A stretch of 64,000 nucleotides of DNA from Psychrobacter sp. GP33 (GTDB lineage Bacteria > Pseudomonadota > Gammaproteobacteria > Pseudomonadales > Moraxellaceae), in assembly GCF_014119005.1 (NCBI RefSeq), contig NZ_JACGYX010000008.1, positions 1 through 64,000 of the forward strand, read 5' to 3'. How positions within the stretch are numbered: the stretch's first letter is position 1; each line of letters begins with the position of its first letter. Below are positions 41,727 to 52,529 of this stretch, piece by piece. Made by a program: the position numbers and the translations under genes. The notes below the pieces were generated by a model. It made no database searches and was not told the DNA's origin. It saw only the letters and a list, made by a program, of their open reading frames with translations.

Positions 41727-43147
41727 GATTAACCATTTCAGAGCAGATTGCTCTTCGCAACCAAGGTAAGGCGCCAAGCCAGTTAAATAATCAGCGTATT
41801 GCAATTTACGGTGATAAGGCAACGGCAACCAGTGAAACCAAGCCTTTGACGTGGCGCTTAGCACATCATGATGCCGTATTGGATTTAGCCACTTATGAGT
41901 CTTTACGTGGTTTTGAAGCGCTTAAAATGGCTTTAAATCAACCACCAGAAGCCACTTTAGCCACTATTAAAGAAGCGGTCGTTAAAGGTCGTGGTGGCGC
42001 AGGTTTCCCAGCGGGTATTAAATGGTCGTTGATGGCACCGCCAGATGGTGGACCACGTTATTTAGTGTGTAATGCGGATGAGATGGAGCCGGGTACTTTT
42101 AAAGACCGTCTGCTTATGGAGCGTTTACCGCTTCAGCTTATCGAAGGAATGCTGATATCTGCCTATGCTATTGGCGCAAATGCAGGTTATATCTTTATTC
42201 GTGGCGAGTATATTCTAGCAGCAGAACGTTTGAATACAGCGATTGAAGAGTTACGTGCTAACAATCTGGTTGGTGATAATATTTTAGGCACAGATTTTAG
42301 TTTTGATTTGCATGTGCATACTGGTGCCGGTCGTTATATTTGTGGTGAAGAAACTGCATTAATTAATTGTCTCGAAGGGCGCCGTGCTAATCCACGTACT
42401 AAGCCGCCATTTCCACAAGTGGCAGGCGCATGGGGTCGACCGACTGTTGTGAATAATGTCGAAACCTTACATAACGTTTCAGCTATTATTTTGCATGGCA
42501 GCAAGTGGTATCAAGACTTACCAAAAGCCAAAGGCGTGGTTGAAACGCCAGGCACGAAACTGTTTGGCTGTTCAGGTTTGGTGAATGATCCTGGTCTTTG
42601 GGAATTGCCCTTTGGTTATACGGCACGTGAAATTATTGAAGATTTTGCTGGCGGAATGCAAGAAGGTAAAAAGCTAAAAGCATGGTTACCGGGCGGTGCA
42701 TCTACTGACTTTTTGACTGCTGATCATTTAGATACCGTGGTTGATTTTGATACCATTCAAAAAGCTGGTAGTCGGATGGGTACCGGGCTGATTATGGTTG
42801 TTGATGAAGAACAAGATATGGTGCCATTGCTACGTAATCTTGAGATTTTCTTCCAACGTGAATCATGTGGCTTTTGTACGCCATGCCGTGACGGTTTACC
42901 GTGGGGTGTGAAGTTACTCACTGCGATTAACGATGGCGAAGGTCAAGTGGGTGATGTTGAGAAGCTTGAGGGTCTAACCCGTGACTTATGGATCGGTAAA
43001 ACATTCTGCGCCCATGCGCCCGGTGCTATGGAACCGCTTATGAGTGCAATTAAATATTTCCGTCCTGAGTTTGATCAAAAAATTGCACAGGCAGTTGGTG
43101 AAGATGTTATTGCTGCTGCAGCGAATCAACAGCTAGACGCGAAATAA
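41723..43147 (+). CDS. nuoF: NADH-quinone oxidoreductase subunit F
   Basis: This 474-residue subunit oxidises NADH with FMN. The glycine-rich loop [13 protein letters not shown] binds FMN/NADH. The N3 [4Fe-4S] ligands are C382, C385 and C388 ([11 protein letters not shown]) plus C429 (TFCAHAPGA). It starts inside the end of nuoE and is followed by nuoG after 10 bases with a GGAGAG site. Confidence 0.98.
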   Translation: MRLTISEQIALRNQGKAPSQLNNQRIAIYGDKATATSETKPLTWRLAHHDAVLDLATYESLRGFEALKMALNQPPEATLATIKEAVVKGRGGAGFPAGIKWSLMAPPDGGPRYLVCNADEMEPGTFKDRLLMERLPLQLIEGMLISAYAIGANAGYIFIRGEYILAAERLNTAIEELRANNLVGDNILGTDFSFDLHVHTGAGRYICGEETALINCLEGRRANPRTKPPFPQVAGAWGRPTVVNNVETLHNVSAIILHGSKWYQDLPKAKGVVETPGTKLFGCSGLVNDPGLWELPFGYTAREIIEDFAGGMQEGKKLKAWLPGGASTDFLTADHLDTVVDFDTIQKAGSRMGTGLIMVVDEEQDMVPLLRNLEIFFQRESCGFCTPCRDGLPWGVKLLTAINDGEGQVGDVEKLEGLTRDLWIGKTFCAHAPGAMEPLMSAIKYFRPEFDQKIAQAVGEDVIAAAANQQLDAK

Positions 43148-43157
43148 GGAGAGCGGC

Positions 43158-46100
43158 ATGGCAGTCATACATATTGATGGAACCACTGTCGAAGTAGATA
43201 GCGCGGACAACTTGCTACAGGCATGCTTGTCGCTCGGCATTGATGTCCCCTATTTTTGTTATCATCCTGCTTTAGGCTCGGTAGGCTCGTGCCGTCAGTG
43301 CGCGGTAAAGCAGTATCTGACTAAAGAAGATATGGAAGCAGGTCGCGGACGCTTGGTCATGTCATGCATGGTGGCGCCAAGCAATGATATGTATATCTCG
43401 GTCACCGATGATGAAGCCAAAGCGTTCCGTAAGTCAATGGTTGAGCTACTCATGACCAACCACCCGCATGACTGTCCAACCTGTGAAGAGGGTGGGCATT
43501 GTCATTTGCAGGATATGACGTATATGTCAGGTCACAGTCGGCGCCGCTATCGCTTTACCAAGCGTACGCATCATAACCAAGAGCTTGGTCCGTTTATCGC
43601 GCATGAGATGAACCGCTGTATTGCTTGTTATCGTTGTGTCCGTTTCTATAAAGACTATGCAGGCGGTGAAGATTTAGGCGTCTATGGCTCTAACAATCGC
43701 GTGTATTTTGGTCGTGATAAAGATGGTCAGTTTGAAAGTGAGTTTTCTGGCAACTTAACGGAAGTGTGCCCAACCGGCGTATTTACGGATAAAACGCATT
43801 CGGATCGTTATAACCGTAAATGGGACATGCAGTATGCGCCAAGTATCTGTCATGGTTGCTCTGCGGGCTGTAATATATCAGCTGGTGAGCGTTATGGCGA
43901 ACTGCGCCGTATCGAAAACCGCTATAACGGTGAGGTTAATCGTTACTTCTTATGTGACCGTGGTCGCTTTGGTTATGGCTACGTCAACCGTGAAGATCGT
44001 CCAACTCAAGCGCTTGAGCGTACTAATAATACGCTGCTTGAAGTTAGCGTGGATCATGCCCTTGATGAGACAGTTAAACGCTTACAAGATAAAAAAATTA
44101 TTGGTATTGGCTCGGCACGCGCTAGTTTAGAGACTAATTTTGCGCTTAAAAATCTGGTTGGTTTTGATAACTTCTCAACCGGTATGAGCCATCAGCAACA
44201 AGCATTGGTTAATAAATGTATTGAAGTATTAAGTACAGAAGGTATTTATAACCCAGGCATGACGGATATTGAAAGTCATGATGCGGTATTGATTTTGGGT
44301 GAAGATATTACCCAAACATCATCACGAGTAGCATTGTCAGTACGTCAGGCAGCAAAAAATGAAGCGTTTAAAATGGCAGCGGCCGTACAAACGCAGCCTT
44401 GGTTAGCAGAGCCTGTACAACGTATTGCGCAAGGTGCTCTCAGCCCAGTATATGTCATTGATGTGACACAAACCAAACTTGATGATATTAGTAAAGTTAG
44501 CGTGGTGGCAACGCCTGAAGATATTACTAAGCTTGGCTTTAAAGTCGCTAGTGAGATTACCAATTTAGCAGATAATTTGGCAAAAATTGACGCGCCTAAT
44601 ACAGAACAAAGTGCAGATGCTGATCCGATGCAAGTGCTTGCACAGCAAATTGCTTACGACTTGATTAAAGCCGATAAGCCGTTGGTTGTATCAGGCAGCA
44701 GTTTGTCTTCGGTTGCGTTAATAGAAGCTGCAGCGCAAATTACACAAGCGTTAACGCAAAAACGTAGCGCGATTAAAGCCACTGAACATACGTATATTGA
44801 AGCACATAATGCAAAAGTTCGTGCTGCACAAGCCCAAGAGAAAACTCAGCCAGTTGATGATCAAGAGTTAGCCGCTAAGCCAGATAAACCTGAAATGAGC
44901 AGTAATACTGAAACACAAGATAACGTTGAGCGTACGCCAGCAACGCCGTTAGAACTAAAGTATGAAAATACTAATTACCATGCACAAGCAGGTATTTACT
45001 TAGCGGTAGCCGATGCCAATAGTATTGGTGTGTGTTTACTGGGTGGACAGTCAGTAGAGGAGATATTGGCCTCAGATTTTGATGTGGTTATTGTGGCTGA
45101 AAATCAACTCACTGACGTACTTGATGCTGAAAAGCTTACTCAGCTATTAGCTGATAAGACAGTGATTGCCTTGGATCATCAGCTATTAGATTGGCATAAA
45201 AATGCCGATATTGTATTGCCAGCTGCAAGCTTTGCTGAAGCAGACGGTACGTTAGTATCGGCTGAAGGTCGTGCTCAGCGCTTTTTTCAAGTTTATGACA
45301 ATACCTATTATCATCCGCTAAGTAATATTAAAGAAGGCTGGCGCTGGTTACATGCTTTGCATAGCAGCTTACTCGGTAAAGCGGTCGACTGGACACAACT
45401 TGATGACGTTATTAATGCCTTAATAGTCACGCATCCAAAGCTTGCTGGTATTAAAAAGGCAGCACCTGATGCTGATTACCGTATTAGTGGTTTAAAAATT
45501 GCGCGTGAGCCACGCCGTTATTCAGGTCGTACGGCAATGCGCGCACCAATTTCTGTACATGAGCCGATGCAGCCAAAAGATTTGGATACAGGCTTAACCT
45601 TCTCAATGGAAGGTTATAGCGGTACGCAAACGCCAAGTTCAATGATTCCTTTCGCCCAATCAGCTGGTTGGAATTCGCCACAAGCGTGGAATAAATATCA
45701 AGATAAAGTCGGCGGTAGCTTGAAAAATGGTGATCCGGGCGTTCGCTTATTTGATCAGCTAGAGCGATTAGCAGCACGTCAATATGTGGCACCTGATATG
45801 GCGTCAATCACCACTGACATACAGCTGGGTCAAGCCAAGCTTGTGCCAGTATATAATATTTATGCCAGCTCAATGATGGCATCACGTAGTCCAGTCGTCG
45901 CAGAGCAATTACCCGTTGCTACATGGCAAATCGGTCGTGATGATGCCAGTGCTTGGGATGTTGCTCAAGGCGATTACTTAGCTATTGAAATTGATAAACA
46001 GCACATTACCTTACCTGTGCAATTGGTGCACTATCTAGCAGAAGGGTGTATTGGCTATCCGGTCGGGCAGGTGACTATTATTCATCCCTCTATGTTTGCG

Positions 46101-46232
46101 TCAGTACTTAAAGTTTCTGCACCACTCGCTGCCGTATCGTTATCTGGCGCTATGGCAAATGATAGCGCCTTATTAACGACTGATAAAGCAGAGCCTGTAA
46201 TACCAATACCGACAACCATACAAGAGGTTTAA
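43158..46232 (+). CDS. nuoG: NADH-quinone oxidoreductase subunit G
   Basis: This 1024-residue iron-sulfur subunit keeps all expected ligands: N1b C34, C45, C48 and C70; N5 H102, C106, C109 and C115; N4 C154, C157, C160 and C204; N7 C231, C234, C238 and C266. The rest is the molybdopterin-oxidoreductase-like domain. It is over 100 residues longer than E. coli NuoG (908). A polar, Ala/Glu/Lys/Pro-rich low-complexity insert at about 536-604 explains much of this. It probably forms a surface loop. Confidence 0.97.
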   Translation: MAVIHIDGTTVEVDSADNLLQACLSLGIDVPYFCYHPALGSVGSCRQCAVKQYLTKEDMEAGRGRLVMSCMVAPSNDMYISVTDDEAKAFRKSMVELLMTNHPHDCPTCEEGGHCHLQDMTYMSGHSRRRYRFTKRTHHNQELGPFIAHEMNRCIACYRCVRFYKDYAGGEDLGVYGSNNRVYFGRDKDGQFESEFSGNLTEVCPTGVFTDKTHSDRYNRKWDMQYAPSICHGCSAGCNISAGERYGELRRIENRYNGEVNRYFLCDRGRFGYGYVNREDRPTQALERTNNTLLEVSVDHALDETVKRLQDKKIIGIGSARASLETNFALKNLVGFDNFSTGMSHQQQALVNKCIEVLSTEGIYNPGMTDIESHDAVLILGEDITQTSSRVALSVRQAAKNEAFKMAAAVQTQPWLAEPVQRIAQGALSPVYVIDVTQTKLDDISKVSVVATPEDITKLGFKVASEITNLADNLAKIDAPNTEQSADADPMQVLAQQIAYDLIKADKPLVVSGSSLSSVALIEAAAQITQALTQKRSAIKATEHTYIEAHNAKVRAAQAQEKTQPVDDQELAAKPDKPEMSSNTETQDNVERTPATPLELKYENTNYHAQAGIYLAVADANSIGVCLLGGQSVEEILASDFDVVIVAENQLTDVLDAEKLTQLLADKTVIALDHQLLDWHKNADIVLPAASFAEADGTLVSAEGRAQRFFQVYDNTYYHPLSNIKEGWRWLHALHSSLLGKAVDWTQLDDVINALIVTHPKLAGIKKAAPDADYRISGLKIAREPRRYSGRTAMRAPISVHEPMQPKDLDTGLTFSMEGYSGTQTPSSMIPFAQSAGWNSPQAWNKYQDKVGGSLKNGDPGVRLFDQLERLAARQYVAPDMASITTDIQLGQAKLVPVYNIYASSMMASRSPVVAEQLPVATWQIGRDDASAWDVAQGDYLAIEIDKQHITLPVQLVHYLAEGCIGYPVGQVTIIHPSMFASVLKVSAPLAAVSLSGAMANDSALLTTDKAEPVIPIPTTIQEV

Positions 46233-46233
46233 T

Positions 46234-47277
46234 ATGTCATTTACCCGTATTATCCCTGAAGCGCCAAGCTTTTTAGCTGGTATGATGACTGCTGAAACGT
46301 GGTCTATTCTATTTATGGTTGTACAATCATTAGTCATCTTTTTAGTAGTGGTAATAGTTGCTGCATTGATGATTGTCTATGAGCGCCGTATGCTGGCGCT
46401 ATGGCAAGATCGTTATGGTCCTAACCGTGTAGGTCCTTTTGGGTCGTTGCAGCTGGTTGCTGATATGCTCAAAATCTTCTTTAAAGAAGATTGGACGCCA
46501 AACTTTACCGATAAGTTTATCTTTGTGCTGGCACCTGCGGTTGCTATGTTTACCGCCTTGGCATCTTTTGCGATTATTCCGATTTCACCAACGCTTGGTG
46601 TTGCAGATTGGGATATCGGTATATTGTTCTTCTTTGCCATGGCAGGTATCGCGGTTTACGCGGTGATGTTTGGCGGTTGGGCGTCAGCAAATAAGTTTTC
46701 GCTATTAGGTGGTCTACGTTCTGCCGCACAAACCATCAGTTATGAGGTCTTTTTAGGCTTATCGTTAATGGGTGTGGTTGCATTGACGGGTTCTTTTAAC
46801 CTACGTGCGATTGTTGAAGCACAGGCTGATGGTTGGTATATCATTCCACAGTTCTTTGGGTTTTTGACCTTTGTCGTGGCTGGTGTTGCCGTTACCCATA
46901 GACATCCGTTTGACCAACCAGAAGCTGAACAAGAGCTTGCCGAAGGTTATCATGTCGAATATTCAGGTATGAAGTTTGGTATGTTCTTTATCGGCGAATA
47001 TGTCAACGTGGTATTGATTTCAGCGTTAATGACTTGTCTGTTCTTTGGTGGCTGGCTTGCGCCTTTTAATTTAAATATTCCCTTTGTACCGCCAGCTTTT
47101 TGGTTCATGATTAAAACGCTATTTTTTATGACCATGTTTATTTTGGCTCGTGGTTCGCTCATGCGTCCACGCTATGATCAGGTGATGAACTTTGGCTGGA
47201 AAGTATGTTTACCAGTAACCTTGATTAATTTATTGGTTACTGCCGCAGTCATTTTGATTTTCTCTCCAACGCTGTAA
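46234..47277 (+). CDS. nuoH: NADH-quinone oxidoreductase subunit H
   Basis: This 347-residue membrane subunit joins the peripheral and membrane arms. The conserved segments [21 protein letters not shown] and [20 protein letters not shown], acidic loops at the quinone tunnel, are intact. About eight helices follow the usual pattern. GAGG lies just before the ATG, one base after the nuoG stop. Confidence 0.97.
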   Translation: MSFTRIIPEAPSFLAGMMTAETWSILFMVVQSLVIFLVVVIVAALMIVYERRMLALWQDRYGPNRVGPFGSLQLVADMLKIFFKEDWTPNFTDKFIFVLAPAVAMFTALASFAIIPISPTLGVADWDIGILFFFAMAGIAVYAVMFGGWASANKFSLLGGLRSAAQTISYEVFLGLSLMGVVALTGSFNLRAIVEAQADGWYIIPQFFGFLTFVVAGVAVTHRHPFDQPEAEQELAEGYHVEYSGMKFGMFFIGEYVNVVLISALMTCLFFGGWLAPFNLNIPFVPPAFWFMIKTLFFMTMFILARGSLMRPRYDQVMNFGWKVCLPVTLINLLVTAAVILIFSPTL

Positions 47278-47321
47278 GCTCGCGGATGATCTAGAGTAAT
47301 GCTGATAAGGATAATAATCCC

Positions 47322-47870
47322 ATGTTTACGACCATAAAAAAGACTGTCATTGGTATATTTACCATTGTCCGCAGCATGTGGATGGTCAACAGTCACGCGC
47401 TGCGTCCGCGCGATACCATCCTATATCCTGAAGTGCCAGTTCCAGTTCCGCCACGGTTTCGGGGGCGTATCATTTTGTCTCGTGACCCGGATGGAGATGA
47501 GCGCTGCGTCGCCTGTAATCTGTGCGCCGTCGCTTGCCCGGTAGGATGTATTTCATTGCAAAAAGCAGAACGTGAAGATGGGCGTTGGTACCCTGAGTTT
47601 TTCCGCATTAACTTCTCGCGTTGTATCTTTTGTGGTATGTGTGAGGAAGCGTGTCCTACGACCGCGATTCAGATGACCCCCGATTTTGAGATGGGCGAAT
47701 ATGTGCGTCAGGACTTGGTCTACGAAAAAGAACATTTGCTTATTTCAGGACCGGGTAAATATCCTGATTATAACTATTATCGTGTATCCGGAATGGCGGT
47801 GGCAGATAAACCTAAAGGCGCGGCGCAAAATGAGTCGGCACCTATTGATCTAAGGAGCTTACTGCCATAA
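47322..47870 (+). CDS. nuoI: NADH-quinone oxidoreductase subunit I
   Basis: This 182-residue ferredoxin-like subunit carries clusters N6a and N6b. It has two CxxCxxCxxxCP motifs: C62, C65, C68 and C72, then C101, C104, C107 and C111. AAGGA precedes the ATG. Its stop overlaps the nuoJ start by one base (TAATG). Confidence 0.98.
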   Translation: MFTTIKKTVIGIFTIVRSMWMVNSHALRPRDTILYPEVPVPVPPRFRGRIILSRDPDGDERCVACNLCAVACPVGCISLQKAEREDGRWYPEFFRINFSRCIFCGMCEEACPTTAIQMTPDFEMGEYVRQDLVYEKEHLLISGPGKYPDYNYYRVSGMAVADKPKGAAQNESAPIDLRSLLP

Positions 47871-48613
47871 TGACTATTTTAAATAATCCTGATTTGGTGG
47901 GGTTTTATGCGCTTGGAGCGGTGGCTATTTTTGCCAGTCTGCGCGTCGTCATCCATGCCAATCCTGTTCATGCTATTTTATCGATGATTGTGTCGTTATT
48001 AGCCGTTGCGGGTATTTTGTTTATATTAGGTGCGCCTTTTGCAGGTGCGCTTGAGATTGTAGTGTATGCAGGTGCTATTTTAGTATTGTTCGTGTTTGTG
48101 ATTATGATGCTCAACTTAGGAATGGCGAACGAGTCGCGAGAAGAGCGCTGGTTAGATGCTAGAACTTGGGCAGTACCAACAGGGTTAACGATTGTTATTG
48201 CTGTAGTACTTTATGCGCTGATTGGTATCAATCATGATGAGGCAGCAGTCATTGGCGGTGTGACCGTCTCTGCTAAAGTGGTCGGTACGGCATTATTTAG
48301 TAAATATATGATGTTGGTTGAAGTAGCGGCATTGTTATTATTAGCAGCATTGGTCGCAGCGTATCACTTAGGTAAAGAATCTCTTAATGATGAGATCATT
48401 GCTGATAATGAGCTGGATATTGATAGACGTGGCGGTAATGTTAAAAACTATCTTCACAACACCACGATGGATATCAATGCCAATCATGTTGCCGATACAG
48501 CAGATGTAATGCCTGAATCTTACGAATATAAAGATGTTGACCCTCATGACTATGTTAGTGCTGTCAATACGCAGATAAATACTCAGGCAAGCAGACGTAA
48601 GGAGTCAGACTGA
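47870..48613 (+). CDS. nuoJ: NADH-quinone oxidoreductase subunit J
   Basis: This 247-residue membrane subunit has five predicted helices, and the pi-bulge helix segment [23 protein letters not shown] is intact. After AAYHLGKE (about residue 170) comes a polar tail of about 75 residues; E. coli NuoJ has 184 residues in all. The start overlaps nuoI and the stop overlaps nuoK by one base each. Confidence 0.96.
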   Translation: MTILNNPDLVGFYALGAVAIFASLRVVIHANPVHAILSMIVSLLAVAGILFILGAPFAGALEIVVYAGAILVLFVFVIMMLNLGMANESREERWLDARTWAVPTGLTIVIAVVLYALIGINHDEAAVIGGVTVSAKVVGTALFSKYMMLVEVAALLLLAALVAAYHLGKESLNDEIIADNELDIDRRGGNVKNYLHNTTMDINANHVADTADVMPESYEYKDVDPHDYVSAVNTQINTQASRRKESD

Positions 48614-49020
48614 TGGTATTAGCTGTGAGTGTGGCACAAGAGGTGTCAAATGTACCGTTTGCCCATGAAGTGGCAGGCTTAGTACAGCCAGCGGTTGCGG
48701 CACAAAATATGCTTGGCACGATACCCATGAGCCATGGATTAATTTTGGCAGGTATTTTATTTGCCATTGGTCTGTGTGGTGTGATGGTACGGCGTAACTT
48801 CTTATTTATGCTAATGAGCCTTGAGATCATGATGAATGCGGCAGCGTTGGCATTTGTGATAGCAGGCAGTCGTTGGGTAGATCCTGATGGACAAATTATG
48901 TTCATCTTTATCTTGACCCTAGCCGCCGCTGAAGCATCTATTGGTTTGGCAATATTATTACAGTTTTATCATAAGCGTGGGCATCTTGATGTCGATAGCG
49001 CCAATGAGATGAAAGGATGA
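48613..49020 (+). CDS. nuoK: NADH-quinone oxidoreductase subunit K, N-terminally extended
   Basis: This 135-residue subunit is related to the MrpC antiporter subunit. The core from [20 protein letters not shown] to the end matches E. coli NuoK (100 residues), including the two membrane glutamates in [12 protein letters not shown] and [10 protein letters not shown]. An extra 35 or so residues precede the core. The start at 48613 is well supported by AAGGAG at ideal distance and by overlap with the nuoJ stop. Internal ATGs at 48709 and 48727 would give normal length but lack good binding sites. Confidence 0.93.
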   Translation: MVLAVSVAQEVSNVPFAHEVAGLVQPAVAAQNMLGTIPMSHGLILAGILFAIGLCGVMVRRNFLFMLMSLEIMMNAAALAFVIAGSRWVDPDGQIMFIFILTLAAAEASIGLAILLQFYHKRGHLDVDSANEMKG

Positions 49021-49024
49021 TGTC

Positions 49025-50899
49025 ATGAATTTATTACCATTAACCTTTATCTTCCCGCTCATTGGCTTTTTGATTCTAGCCTTTATGCGAGATCGATTGT
49101 CCCAAAAGGTAGCCGCCGTGGTCGGTGTCGGCAGCATGCTATTGTCAGCATTGTGCGCACTGGTGGTCAGTTTTACATTTTTAACCAGCTATCCTGCCGG
49201 AGCAGTGGTCGAGATGCCGTTATGGACTTGGCTACAAGTCGGTGATTTTGCACCCAGTTTCGGTCTCAGTTTTGATGGCTTAGCGTTGACTATGACTGGT
49301 GTGATTACTGGTATTGGCTTTTTGATTCACCTGTTTGCCGCCTGGTATATGGACGGTGAAGAGGGCTTTGGGCGCTTTTTCAGTTATATGAATTTATTCG
49401 TTGCCAGTATGTTGTTATTGGTATTGGGCGATAATTTATTATTACTATATCTTGGCTGGGAAGGTGTAGGTATTTGTTCTTACTTGCTGATTGGTTTTTA
49501 TTTCCAAGACCGCGCCAACGGTCGTGCGGCAATGAAAGCCTTTACCGTAACGCGCGTCGGTGATGTATTTTTAGCGTTCGGACTGTTCTTATTATTCCGC
49601 GAATTTGGTACCTTAAACATTCAAGAGATTATTACCCGTGCGCCTGAGGTGTTCGATGTTAATAATCCAGTGATGATTTTAACCACAATGATGCTGGTTG
49701 GTGGGGCGATGGGTAAGTCGGCTCAGTTGCCGCTACATACATGGCTTGCCGATGCAATGGCAGGTCCAACTCCAGTCTCCGCATTGATTCACGCGGCAAC
49801 CATGGTAACCGCTGGGGTGTATTTAATTGCCCGTATGCATCCGCTATTCTTATTGACTCCGGGTGTACTGCTGTATTGGGTTGGCGCTGTAGGTGCTTTA
49901 ACCTTAGTTGTTGCTGGATTCTGTGCACTGGTACAAACTGATATCAAGCGTATTCTTGCCTATTCAACGATGAGTCAAATTGGCTATATGTTCTTGGCAC
50001 TGGGTGTTGGCGCTTGGCAAGGGGCAATCTTCCACTTAATGAGCCATGCTTTCTTTAAAGCCTTATTATTCTTAGCGTCAGGTGCGGTGATACTAGCCGT
50101 ACATCATGAACAAGATATCTTTAAGATGGGCGGCTTACGTAAAAAGATTCCATTGGTATTCTGGTGTTATATCGTTGGTGGTGGCGCGCTGGCAGCAATA
50201 CCCTTTGTCACCGTTGGCTTTTATTCAAAAGAAGCGATTCTTTGGGAAGCCTATGCCACGGGTCATCAGTTCTTATTTTATATGGGTGTGTTTGGTGCCT
50301 TCTTAACTGCGTTATATACTTTCCGTATGATTTGGATTATCTTTTTTGGTGAAGAAAAAACCCATGCGCACAAGCTATCAGGTATCTCTTACTGGTTACC
50401 ACTTAGCGTATTACTAGTGTTATCAACAGCTGTTGGGGCATTTATTACGCCACCGCTACAAGGCGTGTTGCCAGAGAGCGCTGGGCATTTATTAGAATTG
50501 GCGAATCAGGCACATGACAAACATACGGCTGAATTTATCGCAATGGGAGCAATGCTTGCGGGCTTAATTATTGCCGCCTTATTATATGCGGTAGATAAAG
50601 GTCGTATATTGACCAGATTTAAGCATACACGTATTGGCGCTGCGCTATATCACTGGTGCTATCATGGTATGGGCTTCGATGCGCTATACGATATTGTGTT
50701 TGTAAAACCCTTTTTATTCATTGGCCGCTTATTCAAAGCCGATCCTATTGATAAGTCGTGGAATATATTGCCAATGCTGGCATCAGCAGGTAATAAAGCC
50801 TTGTCTGCAACGCAAACAGGGTCACTTCGAGGCTATGCCACAAGCTTTGGCTTGGGCGTCGCTGTATTGTTGGTGCTGGTAATGATGACGGTGGTATAA
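49025..50899 (+). CDS. nuoL: NADH-quinone oxidoreductase subunit L
   Basis: This 624-residue antiporter-like proton-pumping subunit contains the NuoL/Mrp core. LYLGWEGVGICSYLLIGFY holds the conserved Glu, SAQLPLHTWLADAMAGPTPVSALIHAATMVTAG holds the Lys and His residues, and a lateral helix follows towards the C-terminus. AAAGGA lies just before the ATG, four bases after nuoK. Confidence 0.97.
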   Translation: MNLLPLTFIFPLIGFLILAFMRDRLSQKVAAVVGVGSMLLSALCALVVSFTFLTSYPAGAVVEMPLWTWLQVGDFAPSFGLSFDGLALTMTGVITGIGFLIHLFAAWYMDGEEGFGRFFSYMNLFVASMLLLVLGDNLLLLYLGWEGVGICSYLLIGFYFQDRANGRAAMKAFTVTRVGDVFLAFGLFLLFREFGTLNIQEIITRAPEVFDVNNPVMILTTMMLVGGAMGKSAQLPLHTWLADAMAGPTPVSALIHAATMVTAGVYLIARMHPLFLLTPGVLLYWVGAVGALTLVVAGFCALVQTDIKRILAYSTMSQIGYMFLALGVGAWQGAIFHLMSHAFFKALLFLASGAVILAVHHEQDIFKMGGLRKKIPLVFWCYIVGGGALAAIPFVTVGFYSKEAILWEAYATGHQFLFYMGVFGAFLTALYTFRMIWIIFFGEEKTHAHKLSGISYWLPLSVLLVLSTAVGAFITPPLQGVLPESAGHLLELANQAHDKHTAEFIAMGAMLAGLIIAALLYAVDKGRILTRFKHTRIGAALYHWCYHGMGFDALYDIVFVKPFLFIGRLFKADPIDKSWNILPMLASAGNKALSATQTGSLRGYATSFGLGVAVLLVLVMMTVV

Positions 50900-50900
50900 G

Positions 50901-52526
50901 ATGATAGAGTTACAACAAACGTGGATGCTACCAGCATTAATCGCAGTGCCGTTTATAGCCGGTCTGCTGTGCTGGTTGGTTGAGCGGGTTAATAAACGCT
51001 TGCCACGCTGGATTGCGTTAATTGGTATGATCATTACCTTTGGTCTGTCAGTAGTGTTATGGCAGCAAGGCGATTTTTCTGGAATGAGTACTCAGGTTAT
51101 CGCGCCAGATGCGTCGGTACCTTGGGTTGCAGAATTTAGTGTGCCTTGGATACCTAGCTTTGGTATCAGTTTTCACTTAGCAATGGATGGTTTATCATTA
51201 TTGATGGTAGGTCTAACTGGATTGCTGGGTGTGGCTGCCGTTGCCTGTTCGTGGAACGAGATTCAACGCCGTGTTGGGTTTTTCCATCTCAATCTATTGT
51301 GGAGTTTGGGCGGTGTTATTGGCGTATTCTTAGCTATTGATATGTTCTTATTCTTCTTCTTTTGGGAGATGATGCTGGTTCCGATTTACTTCTTGATTGC
51401 CCTTTGGGGTCATGATGTACCGGGCAAAACCAAAGAGTATGCGGCGACTAAGTTCTTCCTTTATACCCAAGCGTCTGGGCTTATCATGCTCATCGGTATT
51501 TTAATTTTGGTAATTATTAATTATGCCTACCGTGGTACGGTAAGCTTTAATTATAATGACTTGCTCGGTACGCCTTTGGGCGGCTGGGAATATCCGATTA
51601 TGCTGTGCTTCTTTATTGGCTTTGCCGTCAAGTTGCCGATTATTCCATTTCATGGTTGGTTGCCAGATGCGCATGCGCAAGCCCCAACAGCAGGTTCAGT
51701 GGATTTGGCAGGGGTATTGATTAAGACCGCTGCATATGGTTTGATTCGTTTTGTATTGCCATTATTCCCAGCAGCATCACAAGAGTTTGCACCGATTGCT
51801 ATGACCTTAGGTACCATTGGTATCTTCTACGGCGCATGGCTGGCATTTATGCAAACCGATATGAAGCGATTATTGGCATATACCAGTATCTCGCATATGG
51901 GTTTTGTAGTGTTGGCGATTTACGCTGGTACATTACTCAGCTTGCAAGGCTTAATGATTCAGATGCTGGCACATGGGTTAAGTTCAGCCGCACTGTTTAT
52001 TATGGCGGGTCAGCTTTATGAGCGTCTGCATACCCGCGATTTAACTCTAATGGGTGGTATGTGGGGTCAGTTTCGCTATTACGCGCCAATATTGATGTTC
52101 TTCTGTGCGGCATTGCTAGGTATACCGGGTACGGGGAACTTTATCGGTGAATTTATGATTCTGCTTGGCTCTTTTGCTCAGTATCCGGTGTTTGTGGTAT
52201 TGGCAACATTCAGCTTGGTCTTAGCAGGATTGTATTCACTGATTTTGATTCACCGCGCGCTATTTGGGGCGAATAATATTAAAGAAGTAGCGTTACATGA
52301 AACTAAGTCACACGGTTTACCTGAGCGTAATTTAAAGGATTTGGGTAAGCGTGAGTTGTCATTGCTTATTTTACTAGCGATGGGTTTGGTATGGCTTGGA
52401 CTTTATCCGCAGCCGTTCCTTGATACCTCAAGTCATGCGATGCAGTGGATCAATAATGCATATGTTTATAGTCAAGTCACCCAAGTCGATGCGTCGCAGT
52501 TACTTGATGCAATGGAGGCACGTTAA
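50901..52526 (+). CDS. nuoM: NADH-quinone oxidoreductase subunit M
   Basis: This 541-residue antiporter-like subunit is slightly longer than E. coli NuoM (509). The key elements are FFWEMMLVPIYFLI with the conserved Glu, VKLPIIPFHGWLPDAHAQAPTAGSVDLAG, and LLAYTSISHMGFV. It starts one base after the nuoL stop. Confidence 0.97.
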   Translation: MIELQQTWMLPALIAVPFIAGLLCWLVERVNKRLPRWIALIGMIITFGLSVVLWQQGDFSGMSTQVIAPDASVPWVAEFSVPWIPSFGISFHLAMDGLSLLMVGLTGLLGVAAVACSWNEIQRRVGFFHLNLLWSLGGVIGVFLAIDMFLFFFFWEMMLVPIYFLIALWGHDVPGKTKEYAATKFFLYTQASGLIMLIGILILVIINYAYRGTVSFNYNDLLGTPLGGWEYPIMLCFFIGFAVKLPIIPFHGWLPDAHAQAPTAGSVDLAGVLIKTAAYGLIRFVLPLFPAASQEFAPIAMTLGTIGIFYGAWLAFMQTDMKRLLAYTSISHMGFVVLAIYAGTLLSLQGLMIQMLAHGLSSAALFIMAGQLYERLHTRDLTLMGGMWGQFRYYAPILMFFCAALLGIPGTGNFIGEFMILLGSFAQYPVFVVLATFSLVLAGLYSLILIHRALFGANNIKEVALHETKSHGLPERNLKDLGKRELSLLILLAMGLVWLGLYPQPFLDTSSHAMQWINNAYVYSQVTQVDASQLLDAMEAR

Positions 52527-52529
52527 GTC

